Assembly (NCBI GenBank): GCA_021820675.1
Contig: JAKADI010000076.1
Span: 1-7,283 of the forward strand
DNA length: 7,283 bases
Direction of reading: 5' to 3'
DNA from: Bacillota bacterium
GTDB lineage: Bacteria > Bacillota > Sulfobacillia > Sulfobacillales > Sulfobacillaceae
Numbering within the stretch: position 1 is the first letter of the stretch; each line of letters begins with the position of its first letter. Below are positions 1 through 6,638 of the stretch, piece after piece. The translations under genes were made by a program, and so were the position numbers. The notes beneath the pieces were generated by a model. The model ran no database searches. It was not told where the DNA came from and saw only the letters and a program-made list of their open reading frames with translations.

Positions 1-2
1 GT

Positions 3-215
3 AGAGCCGTTGTCATCACCAACAACCGGGGATACCTTAGGGCTAATCCATACAAAAAAGCGAGAAGCTCTCGACACTTTTTGCCTTATCAAGATATGCT
101 CTGCCGGTATGACACCATAACGCTAAAATCCTTGGATATCTTCTCCCTGAATGAATTTCCCGTAGGCCTCATTCAAGTCGGATCCACTCTCATTGGTATT
201 CAGGCTCGCCAATAA
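3..215 (+). CDS. Possible C-terminal end of an unidentified protein (5' partial)
   Basis: A reading frame open from the left edge gives 70 residues before a TAA stop at 213-215. The peptide begins RAVVITNNRGYLRANP and ends VGLIQVGSTLIGIQARQ. I do not recognise a family. There is no membrane segment, cysteine cluster or known catalytic motif. The other plus-strand frames and the minus-strand frames over this stretch are all interrupted sooner, and the composition looks protein-like, which favours a real gene end. Against this, 70 codons can stay open by chance and a terminator-like hairpin lies inside it at 54-82. If real, the gene is transcribed towards sspA and ends 92 bp before the sspA stop codon, so the two genes converge. 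It may or may not belong to the defence locus; nothing in the visible part links it to DNA sulfuration. Confidence 0.38.
   Translation, partial: RAVVITNNRGYLRANPYKKARSSRHFLPYQDMLCRYDTITLKSLDIFSLNEFPVGLIQVGSTLIGIQARQ
54..82. terminator. Terminator-like hairpin with flanking A and T runs
   Basis: A run of A's and a G (54-60) is followed by CGAGA (61-65), the loop AGC, the perfect complement TCTCG (69-73), a short ACA, and CTTTTT (77-82). The outer A-rich and T-rich arms can also pair, with the ACA bulged out. It has the form of a short Rho-independent terminator that would read in either direction. It lies inside a possible partial coding frame, so it may instead be chance; the stem of five pairs is short. 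Confidence 0.25.
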
Positions 216-307
216 ACGTGTGCCGGTCGGGAGTGGCAGCTGGGTGAATATTGTGGAGATACAGCACAGGGATTTGTTGGCATGGAACCTGTCCCAAGGC
301 CGACGTA

Positions 308-1468
308 TTATGCCCTCTCGGATCTTATTGCCTCTATCCCTCTACGGAGGGATTCGCTAGCATGGTCGATGTCCGCCATGGACGTGTAACGGCCAAGACT
401 AAACCGGACTGTACTTTCCGCCTCTTCTACGGTCCGCCCCATCCACCGAAGTACCTCACTAGGCCTGTTAGCCAGCGCATTACACGCAGATCCCACACTA
501 AATGCGACATCTCTAACACGTAAGAGTAACTCTTGCCCGTTGACACCATCTATGGTGACATTCAGATGATTTGCGACCCGTGGAGCGTGTTGTCCATTCC
601 AGTGAATTCCTTCAAGTGCACTAAGCGCCTGCCAAAGATCATCCCGCAGTGCCGTAATTCGCTGATTGTCCTCTGTTGTGAGATTTGAAGAAAGTTCTAC
701 CGCAGTGGCCAACCCGACAATACCCGGAACATTTTCCGTGCCGGGTCTTACATTATGTTCTTGGCCTCCACCCCAGAACATCGGACCAATCTGCACCGCG
801 GGGCTGACGTACAATCCGCCGATACCTTTCGGTCCATATATCTTGTGCCCACTGAATGATGCCAAATCCACCCCGAGTGCCTCTAAATGAATAGGAAGCT
901 TTCCCATACCTTGGGTAATGTCCGACATGCACCATGCTCCCACCTCATGAGCAGCCGAGGCCACACGCGCCACGTTCTGTATCACGCCAGTCTCACTGTT
1001 CACTAACTGAACAATAACTGCGGCCACTGAGTCATTGAGCTTGTTCTCCACGACCTCGTGGTCGAGTACTCCATTTGACGCCACCGGTATTAATTCCACT
1101 AATAAGCCTGCACGTTGGGCGAATGCTTTCAGAGGACCGATTACCGATTTATGTTCGGTCGCAAGACAGAAAATTCTCCGCCGGCGTGTTTCAACCCCGC
1201 GACTTATAATGGCGGATATTGCCAAATTATTCGCCTCTGTGGCCCCACTTGTCAAGATAAAGCGGCCACTGCCGGCCATCAGTTCTAATAACCGCGCCCG
1301 GCATTGTTCAACCACATCCCGAGCCTGCCGGCCCCACGCGTGAGTGCTCGACGGATTACCATATGTTACTGTCAAATACGGCACCATCGCCTCCACTACT
1401 CGCGAATCACAAGCCGTCGTTGCAGCGTTGTCAAGATAGACACCAGGAATCACATGTTTTGGTGGCAT
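308..1468 (-). CDS. sspA: Cysteine desulfurase SspA (IscS/NifS-like, class I)
   Basis: This is a PLP-dependent cysteine desulfurase of 386 residues that removes sulfur from L-cysteine to give alanine and an enzyme persulfide, acting in the cytoplasm. In the Ssp pathway the sulfur goes to SspD for DNA phosphorothioation. Seen in the sequence, numbered from the chosen start: YLDNAATT near the N-terminus; GATEANN; TEHKS with His106; SDITQ with Asp183 and Gln186; the PLP lysine in SGHKIYGPKG (Lys209); the RPGTEN motif; the catalytic cysteine in SVGSACN (Cys329) on a loop the same length as that of IscS; and RFSLGR near the end. The C-terminus stops soon after and lacks the IscU-docking tail of housekeeping IscS, which suits a dedicated enzyme. 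The start at 1468 was chosen because AAGGGA lies 6 nt upstream; an upstream ATG at 1516 would add 16 residues but has no ribosome site. It is divergent from sspB. The enzyme family is certain; the name SspA rests on the neighbours. Confidence 0.93.
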   Translation of the reverse strand: MPPKHVIPGVYLDNAATTACDSRVVEAMVPYLTVTYGNPSSTHAWGRQARDVVEQCRARLLELMAGSGRFILTSGATEANNLAISAIISRGVETRRRRIFCLATEHKSVIGPLKAFAQRAGLLVELIPVASNGVLDHEVVENKLNDSVAAVIVQLVNSETGVIQNVARVASAAHEVGAWCMSDITQGMGKLPIHLEALGVDLASFSGHKIYGPKGIGGLYVSPAVQIGPMFWGGGQEHNVRPGTENVPGIVGLATAVELSSNLTTEDNQRITALRDDLWQALSALEGIHWNGQHAPRVANHLNVTIDGVNGQELLLRVRDVAFSVGSACNALANRPSEVLRWMGRTVEEAESTVRFSLGRYTSMADIDHASESLRRGIEAIRSERA

Positions 1469-1474
1469 TTGGAA

Positions 1475-1480
1475 TCCCTT
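1475..1480 (-). promoter_or_regulatory. sspA ribosome binding site (decides the start)
   Basis: On the minus strand this reads AAGGGA, and further purines (AGAGGG) lie just upstream of it. It is 6 nt from the ATG at 1468. The two in-frame ATG codons farther upstream (1516 and 1495) have no comparable site, so the shorter 386-residue protein is preferred. Confidence 0.65.
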
Positions 1481-1505
1481 CCCTCTGTTATTCATTTTAT
1501 GATAA

Positions 1506-1525
1506 ACTGGAGGCATTGATCCAGT
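1506..1525. repeat. Inverted repeat, candidate operator or leader hairpin of sspBCD
   Basis: Perfect 6-bp arms ACTGGA (1506-1511) and TCCAGT (1520-1525) flank an 8-nt spacer. The dyad begins 2 bp after the TATGAT core and ends 1 bp before the sspB ribosome site. It could be an operator for a regulator encoded elsewhere, or a small hairpin in the sspB leader mRNA. No regulator gene is visible in the window. Confidence 0.35.
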
Positions 1526-1526
1526 C

Positions 1527-1532
1527 GGAGGA
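1527..1532 (+). promoter_or_regulatory. sspB ribosome binding site
   Basis: GGAGGA lies 8 nt before the ATG at 1541 and fixes that codon as the start of the DUF4007 protein. Confidence 0.75.
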
Positions 1533-1540
1533 AATATTTT

Positions 1541-2449
1541 ATGACCACAAAGGTAGCATTATCTCGGTCTCCCTTTTCTTTTTCAGGACATGAGACGTTC
1601 CCCTTTCGCCTTGCATGGCTTGGGAAAGGCGTTCGTGCGGTGGACAAAAATGAGGATATCTTCGCGGCTGATGATGCGATTTTAACCCTCGGCGTAGGCA
1701 AAAATATGGTTCGTTCGATCCGGCATTGGTGTTTAGCGTTTAAGCTCATCGATGAAACAAAGCGTGGTCATTATACCCCCACCACATGGGGTAAAAAGCT
1801 TTTTATTGATAACGACGGTGTGGATCCGTACCTGGAAAAGCCGGGCACTCTATGGTGGCTCCATTGGACCCTAGCGAACAATCAAGACCGCGCCACCACA
1901 TGGTACTATACGTTTAACCGCCTTTCCCGCAACGAATTCAACAAGGTGTCACTACGCGAACTGATTCTACAATTCCTGGACCGCGCCGAAGCGCGCGTCC
2001 CATCGAAAGCATCGTTGGACCGCGATATTGATTGCATGATTCGGACCTATTGGACCCCCCGCCGGCAATGGAGCGAGGAATCTCTTGAGTGCCCCCTAGT
2101 GGAACTGAATCTTATCCAAGGCACTGCAGATCGCTATCGACTCATTCGCGGCACACAAACCTCCTTGCCGAACGCCATCTTTGGGGCAGCCCTCATAGAG
2201 GCCTATCAGCGGAGTCCATGGAAGAATTCGGCCACCATCCCTGTGGAGTACATTCTCTATAACGAAGGGGCTCCCGGCCGAGTGTTCTTACTGGATGAAA
2301 CCACTCTCATAGACCGTCTCAGCCGGCTCGAATTTATCACTCAAGGCGCGATGAGTTACGACGCCACAGCCGGCCTTCGCCAGGTTCTGGTACACCATCG
2401 CAATATTCGCGCAGAAGACTTGCTGGAAGCTTATTATAGGAGGTCTTAA
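1541..2449 (+). CDS. sspB: DUF4007 protein SspB, phosphorothioation nickase component
   Basis: This 302-residue cytoplasmic protein belongs to the DUF4007 family. Characteristic stretches are visible: FSGHETFPFRLAWLGKG (residues 13-30), the family signature GVGKNMVRSIRHW (51-63), DPYLEKPGTLWWLHWTLA (95-112), and a later PLVELNLI segment (about 185-192). DUF4007 proteins occur beside DndC-like enzymes. In the SspABCD system SspB is reported to be a DNA-nicking protein, thought to open the strand for sulfur insertion. I see no textbook nuclease motif (no HNH, GIY-YIG or PD-(D/E)XK), so the nicking role is from the family, not from the sequence. No signal peptide or membrane segment is present. 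It is the first gene of the operon, and its TAA stop directly touches the sspC ATG, which suggests translational coupling. Confidence 0.9.
   Translation: MTTKVALSRSPFSFSGHETFPFRLAWLGKGVRAVDKNEDIFAADDAILTLGVGKNMVRSIRHWCLAFKLIDETKRGHYTPTTWGKKLFIDNDGVDPYLEKPGTLWWLHWTLANNQDRATTWYYTFNRLSRNEFNKVSLRELILQFLDRAEARVPSKASLDRDIDCMIRTYWTPRRQWSEESLECPLVELNLIQGTADRYRLIRGTQTSLPNAIFGAALIEAYQRSPWKNSATIPVEYILYNEGAPGRVFLLDETTLIDRLSRLEFITQGAMSYDATAGLRQVLVHHRNIRAEDLLEAYYRRS
2438..2444 (+). promoter_or_regulatory. sspC ribosome binding site, inside the end of sspB
   Basis: A perfect AGGAGGT lies within the last codons of sspB, 5 nt before the sspC ATG at 2450. It is one of the two strongest such sites in the window and indicates efficient, coupled translation. 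Confidence 0.8.
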
Positions 2450-5400
2450 ATGCTATATCGCGAACTATTTGAGACGAAATCAGTGTTTTTTCGCTCGGTC
2501 CGTGTTGACCGTGACGCCGATCAAGTGCATGGTTATCTCGTGACGCCCTTGTTTGGATCCGTCTTGGAACGCTTATTGAGAGGCCTAGCCGGAACAGGAA
2601 GTCGCGCCCTCACCATTACGGGACCGTACGGTACAGGGAAGTCCGCGACAATTCTTCATGCCGCCCGGCTGTTGTCCTCTCCGGATCCGGCGCTTATTCA
2701 ACAATTAGCACCCTTACGTCCGGACTTAGCCCATGAACTCCGTCAGACGTCTCCCGTCGATGTCGTCCTCATCAGTTGTCAACCTGGTCGCTTAGGCCCG
2801 CAAATCCTTGAGCACTTGAAACAATGGGCCGCCCCGCGAAAAGGCCGCGGGCTTACCCGCACTCTCAATCACACCGACCCCGCTAATATGCCATCCGTAA
2901 TCACAGCAATCCAGAGTGCCGTTGGAAAGAGTGCACATGGCCTGATGCTCGTACTCGACGAGTTCGGAAAACCATTAGAATTCGCCGCATCTCACCCTGA
3001 CGGCAACGATATATTTTTGCTGCAACTGTTGGCCGAAGAGGCAACGCGATCCCCCCAACATCATCCGATGATGATCGTGGCCATACTGCACCAGTCTTTT
3101 GAACAGTACGCGCACCGTCATGTAAAGACCCAACGAGAAGAGTTTGCCAAAATCCAGGGGCGCCTTGAGGACATGGCTTTTCAACTCAACATGTCCGATG
3201 TTATGCGCATCATCGGTATGGCGGTATCCGCCACCCGGCACGAGTCCTTAGAGTTCAACCCAATTCTCCACCACGTGGACACGTTAGCCGACTCTATTGC
3301 AAAGCTAGGCATGACACCAGTCGGCTTATCTCAGAAAGCCTTTAGGACGCTATGTCAAGAGGCGGCTCCCTTGCATCCGGCTGTCACCCTATTACTTGCC
3401 CCATTGTTTCGCCAGTTCGCACAAAATGAGCGCTCCGTCTTTGGCTTTCTTGGAAGTTCAGAACCCCATGGATTCCAGAATTTTCTCGACTCTGTCCGCA
3501 TTAACGCCACTACACCCCAGTTATATACCTTAAGTGATTTGTTCGACTATCTTGCGCTATCTGTAGGAGCATCAATGTATCATGGCCCGTATAGCCGGCG
3601 CTGGGCCGACTTAGACACAGCACTCCAGAGAGTCAGGGAAAATCAAGATGCCGTGCGGCTCGTCAAAACCTTGGGCTTAATCGATTTAGTGCAGGGTCAT
3701 TCCCTCGTGGCATCCCGCGAGGCTCTGTCGGTTCTCGCTGGCGGCGCCATCGACGAGGCTCTCCCTATTTTGGATGATCGGTCCATCGTCGTCTACCGGC
3801 GATTCACCAACAGCTATCGACTGTGGAGCGGCAGTGACATTGACATCGAAGACCGTCTAGCGAAGGCCCGTAGTGAAGCCATACCTTCCTCACTATCCGA
3901 ACTCCTTATTCAATTAACGCCTCCCAAACCCTTAGTAGCTCGAAAATATTCAATGGAAACGGGAACGCTTCGATGGTTTGAAGTAACATTTTGTGAGCCA
4001 GAGCACCTGACTAATTTAACCCATGATCTCCCTCCCGCGAAAGCCGACGGTCGCATCTATTTCGTCTTAGGACAATCGGATGACAGAAAACCTGAATCGG
4101 CCATCAATCAACATCCATGGCAAATCGTGTGCTGGCTCCCCATCGCGGAATCCCTGAGCGAGGCAACGTGGGAACTGCATTATCTCGACTGGGTGAAAGC
4201 ACACACGCCCGAAATCGCAGACGACGAAACCGTGGCTCGTGAAATTAGTGAACGCCAAATAGAATTAGAGCGAATCATCATCGGAGCGCTCGATAAACCG
4301 TTATATGACACGACGAATGTCCTCGACGTGTGGAGTGACGGTATCTGGACGCCCGTCTACAGTGAAGACTTTAATCGCTTTCTCTCGGACCGCTGCCAAA
4401 CGTTATTTCCTAAGACTCCCCACATTCGTAGCGAATTCGTCAATCGGCACGAATTATCCTCCGCCGCGGCAGCTGCACGGAATGACGTGTTGCAACGCAT
4501 GATCGAACGCCCACATGACAAGGATCTAGGTCTCACAGGCTTTCCACCGCAATTACCCATCTATTTGGCCACACTACGTCAAGGACTATTGCATCAATGT
4601 GTCCAGGGCCAATGGCAAATGACGGCCCCTCACGAAGGCCCGTGGCATGAAACGTGGGTTGAACTGACCCATCTCGTGGAAACTCAGTATCATCCCATCA
4701 ATGAGATCTGGACCCATCTGTCTGCGCCACCATTTGGCGTGAGGCCGGGTCTATTGCCCATTCTTACGCTGGCCTTTATCTTAACGAATCAAAATCGCTT
4801 GAGCCTGCAAGAGGACGGAGTCTTCGTGCCCGACGTGAGCATGCCCTTCGTCGAGCGCATGATGAAGTCCCCCCATCGGTTCCAAATGCGCCTCATGTCA
4901 TTAACAGATCGACGTCAACAGTTAGTAAAGGTCATGGCGCAACAACGTTTGCTGCCAGGCAACTATGATGACCGAAATCTATTAGGAATTGTTCGACCCT
5001 TGTTGGTATTTGTGCAAAGGCTACCTCAGTGGTCACGTACCACCACCAAGATTACGGAACCCGCTCAAAAAGTCCGTCAAGTCCTACTAACCGCCAAAGA
5101 GCCCGCCGATCTGTTATTTCGCGATCTTCCCCGAGCACTCGACTTTCCCGCTGTCGACGACATGGTAGGGGATGATGTGCTGCTGTTCACGGAACAATTA
5201 CGGATTCGACTGCAAGAGCTAGCCGACACCTACCCGGCGCTACTGAATCTCATTGAGGAACGACTGACGGAAGCCTTTACCATGAGCCACGACATGCCCC
5301 TAGCGACTTTGCGACAAACCTTACGCAATCGCGCTTTACGCCTCACAGAACTCATGACACACCCTGAAATCAAAACGGTAGCGTTTCGTATCGTGCAAGA

Positions 5401-5803
5401 CACACCCGATCAGCCCTGGCTAGAGGGCGTCGCCAGCGCAATCAGTGGGCGCACCCCCAAATCATGGTCAGACCGTAACGTCCAAGAATTTACCACTCAA
5501 GTCTACGTGGTGGCACGACAATTTGAACATTACGACACCGTCGCGGCGGCGATCCCCACGGCGCCCTATGCGGATGGCGTCGTTCGCATTGGTATCACCA
5601 CACCTCAAGGAGACTGGGAAACGGTGATCAGCCCCACAGTTAGCCAGGAAAAATGGGCAAAAAATAGTGTAAAGAAGATTCTTCAAGATATAATGAGTCA
5701 GGGAGAAGCGGCGCGCCCACGTCTTTTGCTTTTAGCTGCTGAGTTGGTCAACATCGCACTCCGTAGCGATGCCAATTCCGAGGAGGTCCTCACACATGAA
5801 TGA
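2450..5803 (+). CDS. sspC: Large P-loop ATPase SspC
   Basis: This 1117-residue protein has a nucleotide-binding domain near the N-terminus: Walker A GPYGTGKS at residues 58-65, Walker B GLMLVLDE at 164-171 with the acidic pair Asp170-Glu171, and a hydrophobic strand ending in a polar turn (MIVAILHQSFEQYA, from about 208) in the place of an AAA+ sensor 1. The remaining 850 or so residues are soluble and carry no motif I recognise. In Ssp loci the ATPase SspC works with SspB and SspD in DNA phosphorothioation, possibly coupling ATP hydrolysis to DNA handling. Similar giant ATPases occur in other defence systems (BREX BrxC, for example), so this identification depends on its place between the DUF4007 gene and the sulfurtransferase-type gene. 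It starts immediately after the sspB stop and its last 8 bp overlap sspD. The frame is intact throughout. Confidence 0.87.
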   Translation: MLYRELFETKSVFFRSVRVDRDADQVHGYLVTPLFGSVLERLLRGLAGTGSRALTITGPYGTGKSATILHAARLLSSPDPALIQQLAPLRPDLAHELRQTSPVDVVLISCQPGRLGPQILEHLKQWAAPRKGRGLTRTLNHTDPANMPSVITAIQSAVGKSAHGLMLVLDEFGKPLEFAASHPDGNDIFLLQLLAEEATRSPQHHPMMIVAILHQSFEQYAHRHVKTQREEFAKIQGRLEDMAFQLNMSDVMRIIGMAVSATRHESLEFNPILHHVDTLADSIAKLGMTPVGLSQKAFRTLCQEAAPLHPAVTLLLAPLFRQFAQNERSVFGFLGSSEPHGFQNFLDSVRINATTPQLYTLSDLFDYLALSVGASMYHGPYSRRWADLDTALQRVRENQDAVRLVKTLGLIDLVQGHSLVASREALSVLAGGAIDEALPILDDRSIVVYRRFTNSYRLWSGSDIDIEDRLAKARSEAIPSSLSELLIQLTPPKPLVARKYSMETGTLRWFEVTFCEPEHLTNLTHDLPPAKADGRIYFVLGQSDDRKPESAINQHPWQIVCWLPIAESLSEATWELHYLDWVKAHTPEIADDETVAREISERQIELERIIIGALDKPLYDTTNVLDVWSDGIWTPVYSEDFNRFLSDRCQTLFPKTPHIRSEFVNRHELSSAAAAARNDVLQRMIERPHDKDLGLTGFPPQLPIYLATLRQGLLHQCVQGQWQMTAPHEGPWHETWVELTHLVETQYHPINEIWTHLSAPPFGVRPGLLPILTLAFILTNQNRLSLQEDGVFVPDVSMPFVERMMKSPHRFQMRLMSLTDRRQQLVKVMAQQRLLPGNYDDRNLLGIVRPLLVFVQRLPQWSRTTTKITEPAQKVRQVLLTAKEPADLLFRDLPRALDFPAVDDMVGDDVLLFTEQLRIRLQELADTYPALLNLIEERLTEAFTMSHDMPLATLRQTLRNRALRLTELMTHPEIKTVAFRIVQDTPDQPWLEGVASAISGRTPKSWSDRNVQEFTTQVYVVARQFEHYDTVAAAIPTAPYADGVVRIGITTPQGDWETVISPTVSQEKWAKNSVKKILQDIMSQGEAARPRLLLLAAELVNIALRSDANSEEVLTHE
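5781..5787 (+). promoter_or_regulatory. sspD ribosome binding site, inside the end of sspC
   Basis: AGGAGGT lies 8 nt before the ATG at 5796. It decides the sspD start: the in-frame ATG at 5769 lies upstream of this site and would make the site part of the coding region, adding nine residues that are not like the family. Confidence 0.8.
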
Positions 5804-6593
5804 ATTGGGTGTTCGGCACATTTTAAACCTATCAGGGGGCAAAGATAGCACTGCACTCGCCGTGGTCATGCGAGACAAGATTCCTGAGATGGAATATGTC
5901 TTTTGTGATACTCTTAAGGAATTACCCGAGACATACGAATACATGGATAAGGTCGAAGCCTATCTGGGCAAACCCATTGTACGTCTGAATGCGGACCGCG
6001 GTTTTGACCACTGGTTGGACATTTATGGAGGATTACTCCCGTCATCCCAAGCGCGATGGTGCACTCGAAAACTGAAATTGGAACCTTTTGAGGCGTATGT
6101 AGGAAAAGATCCTGTGGTGAGTTACATCGGGATTCGCGCTGACGAGGACCGGAGTGGTTACATCTCCACTAAACCGAATATTACCGCGGTATTTCCTTTT
6201 AAAGAAATGGGAATCACCAAAGCGGATGTATTTCGGATACTTGAAGAATCGGGGTTGAACGTTCCGCGGTACTACGAGTGGCGGTCTCGCTCGGGCTGTT
6301 ATTTTTGTTTCTTTCAACGGCGTGGCGAATGGGTAGGTCTCAAAGACCGTCACCCAGACCTTTTTGAGAAAGCGAAAGCCTATGAAAAAATGGACCCAGA
6401 GACCGGGGAACGCTTCACATGGTCGCAGAGAGAAAGCCTGGTCGAACTCGAACAACCAGACCGACTGGAAGAAGTTCGTGCCAAAGCCGGAACACTAGAC
6501 AAAGAGGCTACTTCACGAAAATTAATCACCCTCGGATCTTTGATTGACCCAGATGAAGAAGATGAACTCGGTTGCCTCATGTGTCATACTTAA
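5796..6593 (+). CDS. sspD: PAPS-reductase-family ATP pyrophosphatase SspD (DndC-like)
   Basis: This 265-residue protein is the presumed sulfur-inserting enzyme of the system and a relative of DndC and PAPS reductases. The PP-loop SGGKDST sits at residues 13-19, preceded by the strand HILNL, and binds ATP for adenylation of the substrate. RWCTRKLK (87-94) matches the family's conserved Cys-Thr-Arg-Lys segment with Cys89. GCYFCFF gives a CxxC (Cys168, Cys171), and the extreme C-terminus GCLMCHT gives a second CxxC (Cys260, Cys263). Such cysteines fit a 4Fe-4S cluster, as reported for DndC, but which four are ligands is inference. VSYIGIRADEDRSGY (108-122) is another family-type segment. The ATG at 5796 overlaps the sspC end as ATGAATGA and has a strong ribosome site. 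It would receive sulfur from SspA. Confidence in the family is very high; the Ssp name follows from the context. Confidence 0.92.
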   Translation: MNELGVRHILNLSGGKDSTALAVVMRDKIPEMEYVFCDTLKELPETYEYMDKVEAYLGKPIVRLNADRGFDHWLDIYGGLLPSSQARWCTRKLKLEPFEAYVGKDPVVSYIGIRADEDRSGYISTKPNITAVFPFKEMGITKADVFRILEESGLNVPRYYEWRSRSGCYFCFFQRRGEWVGLKDRHPDLFEKAKAYEKMDPETGERFTWSQRESLVELEQPDRLEEVRAKAGTLDKEATSRKLITLGSLIDPDEEDELGCLMCHT

Positions 6594-6607
6594 TCACCAA
6601 ATGTCCT

Positions 6608-6634
6608 GATTCATTAAGGGCGCCCTTAATAATC
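6608..6634. terminator. Palindrome between convergent sspD and sspE, likely bidirectional terminator
   Basis: ATTAAGGGCGCCCTTAAT (6613-6630) is a perfect 18-bp palindrome. GATT (6608-6611) and AATC (6631-6634) extend it, with only C6612 bulged. It lies 15 bp after the sspD stop and 5 bp from the sspE stop, so it is well placed to end transcription from both sides. It lacks a clear T-run and its centre leaves little loop, so a protein-binding site is an alternative. Confidence 0.55.
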
Positions 6635-6638
6635 AACG

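Larger units (their letters stand above)
1469..1540. promoter_or_regulatory. Divergent sspA / sspBCD control region
   Basis: These 72 bp separate the two divergent start codons and must hold, or lie close to, both promoters. An AT-rich core at about 1490-1506 contains TATGAT (1498-1503), one mismatch from the -10 consensus for rightward transcription. Read on the minus strand the same core gives TATCAT and TAAAAT, also one mismatch each. No good -35 box is seen on either side, so promoter positions are tentative and the promoters may be weak or activator-dependent. A dyad (1506-1525) follows the core, and the ribosome sites of both genes lie at the region's edges. Confidence 0.5.

Noticed and set aside
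250..295. Possible sspA terminator from short CAGGG / CCTGT-type repeats after the sspA stop
   Set aside because: The arms are five bases or fewer, the loop is long and no T-run follows on the minus strand.
251..523. 90-codon plus-strand frame over the end of sspA
   Set aside because: It overlaps the C-terminus of the desulfurase antisense; the product is not protein-like in composition and the sspA frame is secure.
1469..1516. Sixteen-residue N-terminal extension of SspA from the ATG at 1516
   Set aside because: No ribosome site precedes that ATG or the one at 1495, whereas AAGGGA lies correctly before 1468; cysteine desulfurases usually begin only a few residues before the YLDNAATT segment.
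5769..5795. Upstream start for SspD at 5769
   Set aside because: The AGGAGGT at 5781-5787 would then be coding; the ATG at 5796 is placed correctly after it and gives the normal distance to SGGKDST.
6042..6455. 137-codon open frame on the minus strand opposite sspD
   Set aside because: It lies wholly within sspD, whose PP-loop and cysteine motifs prove the plus-strand frame; the minus product has no recognisable motif and no ribosome site.
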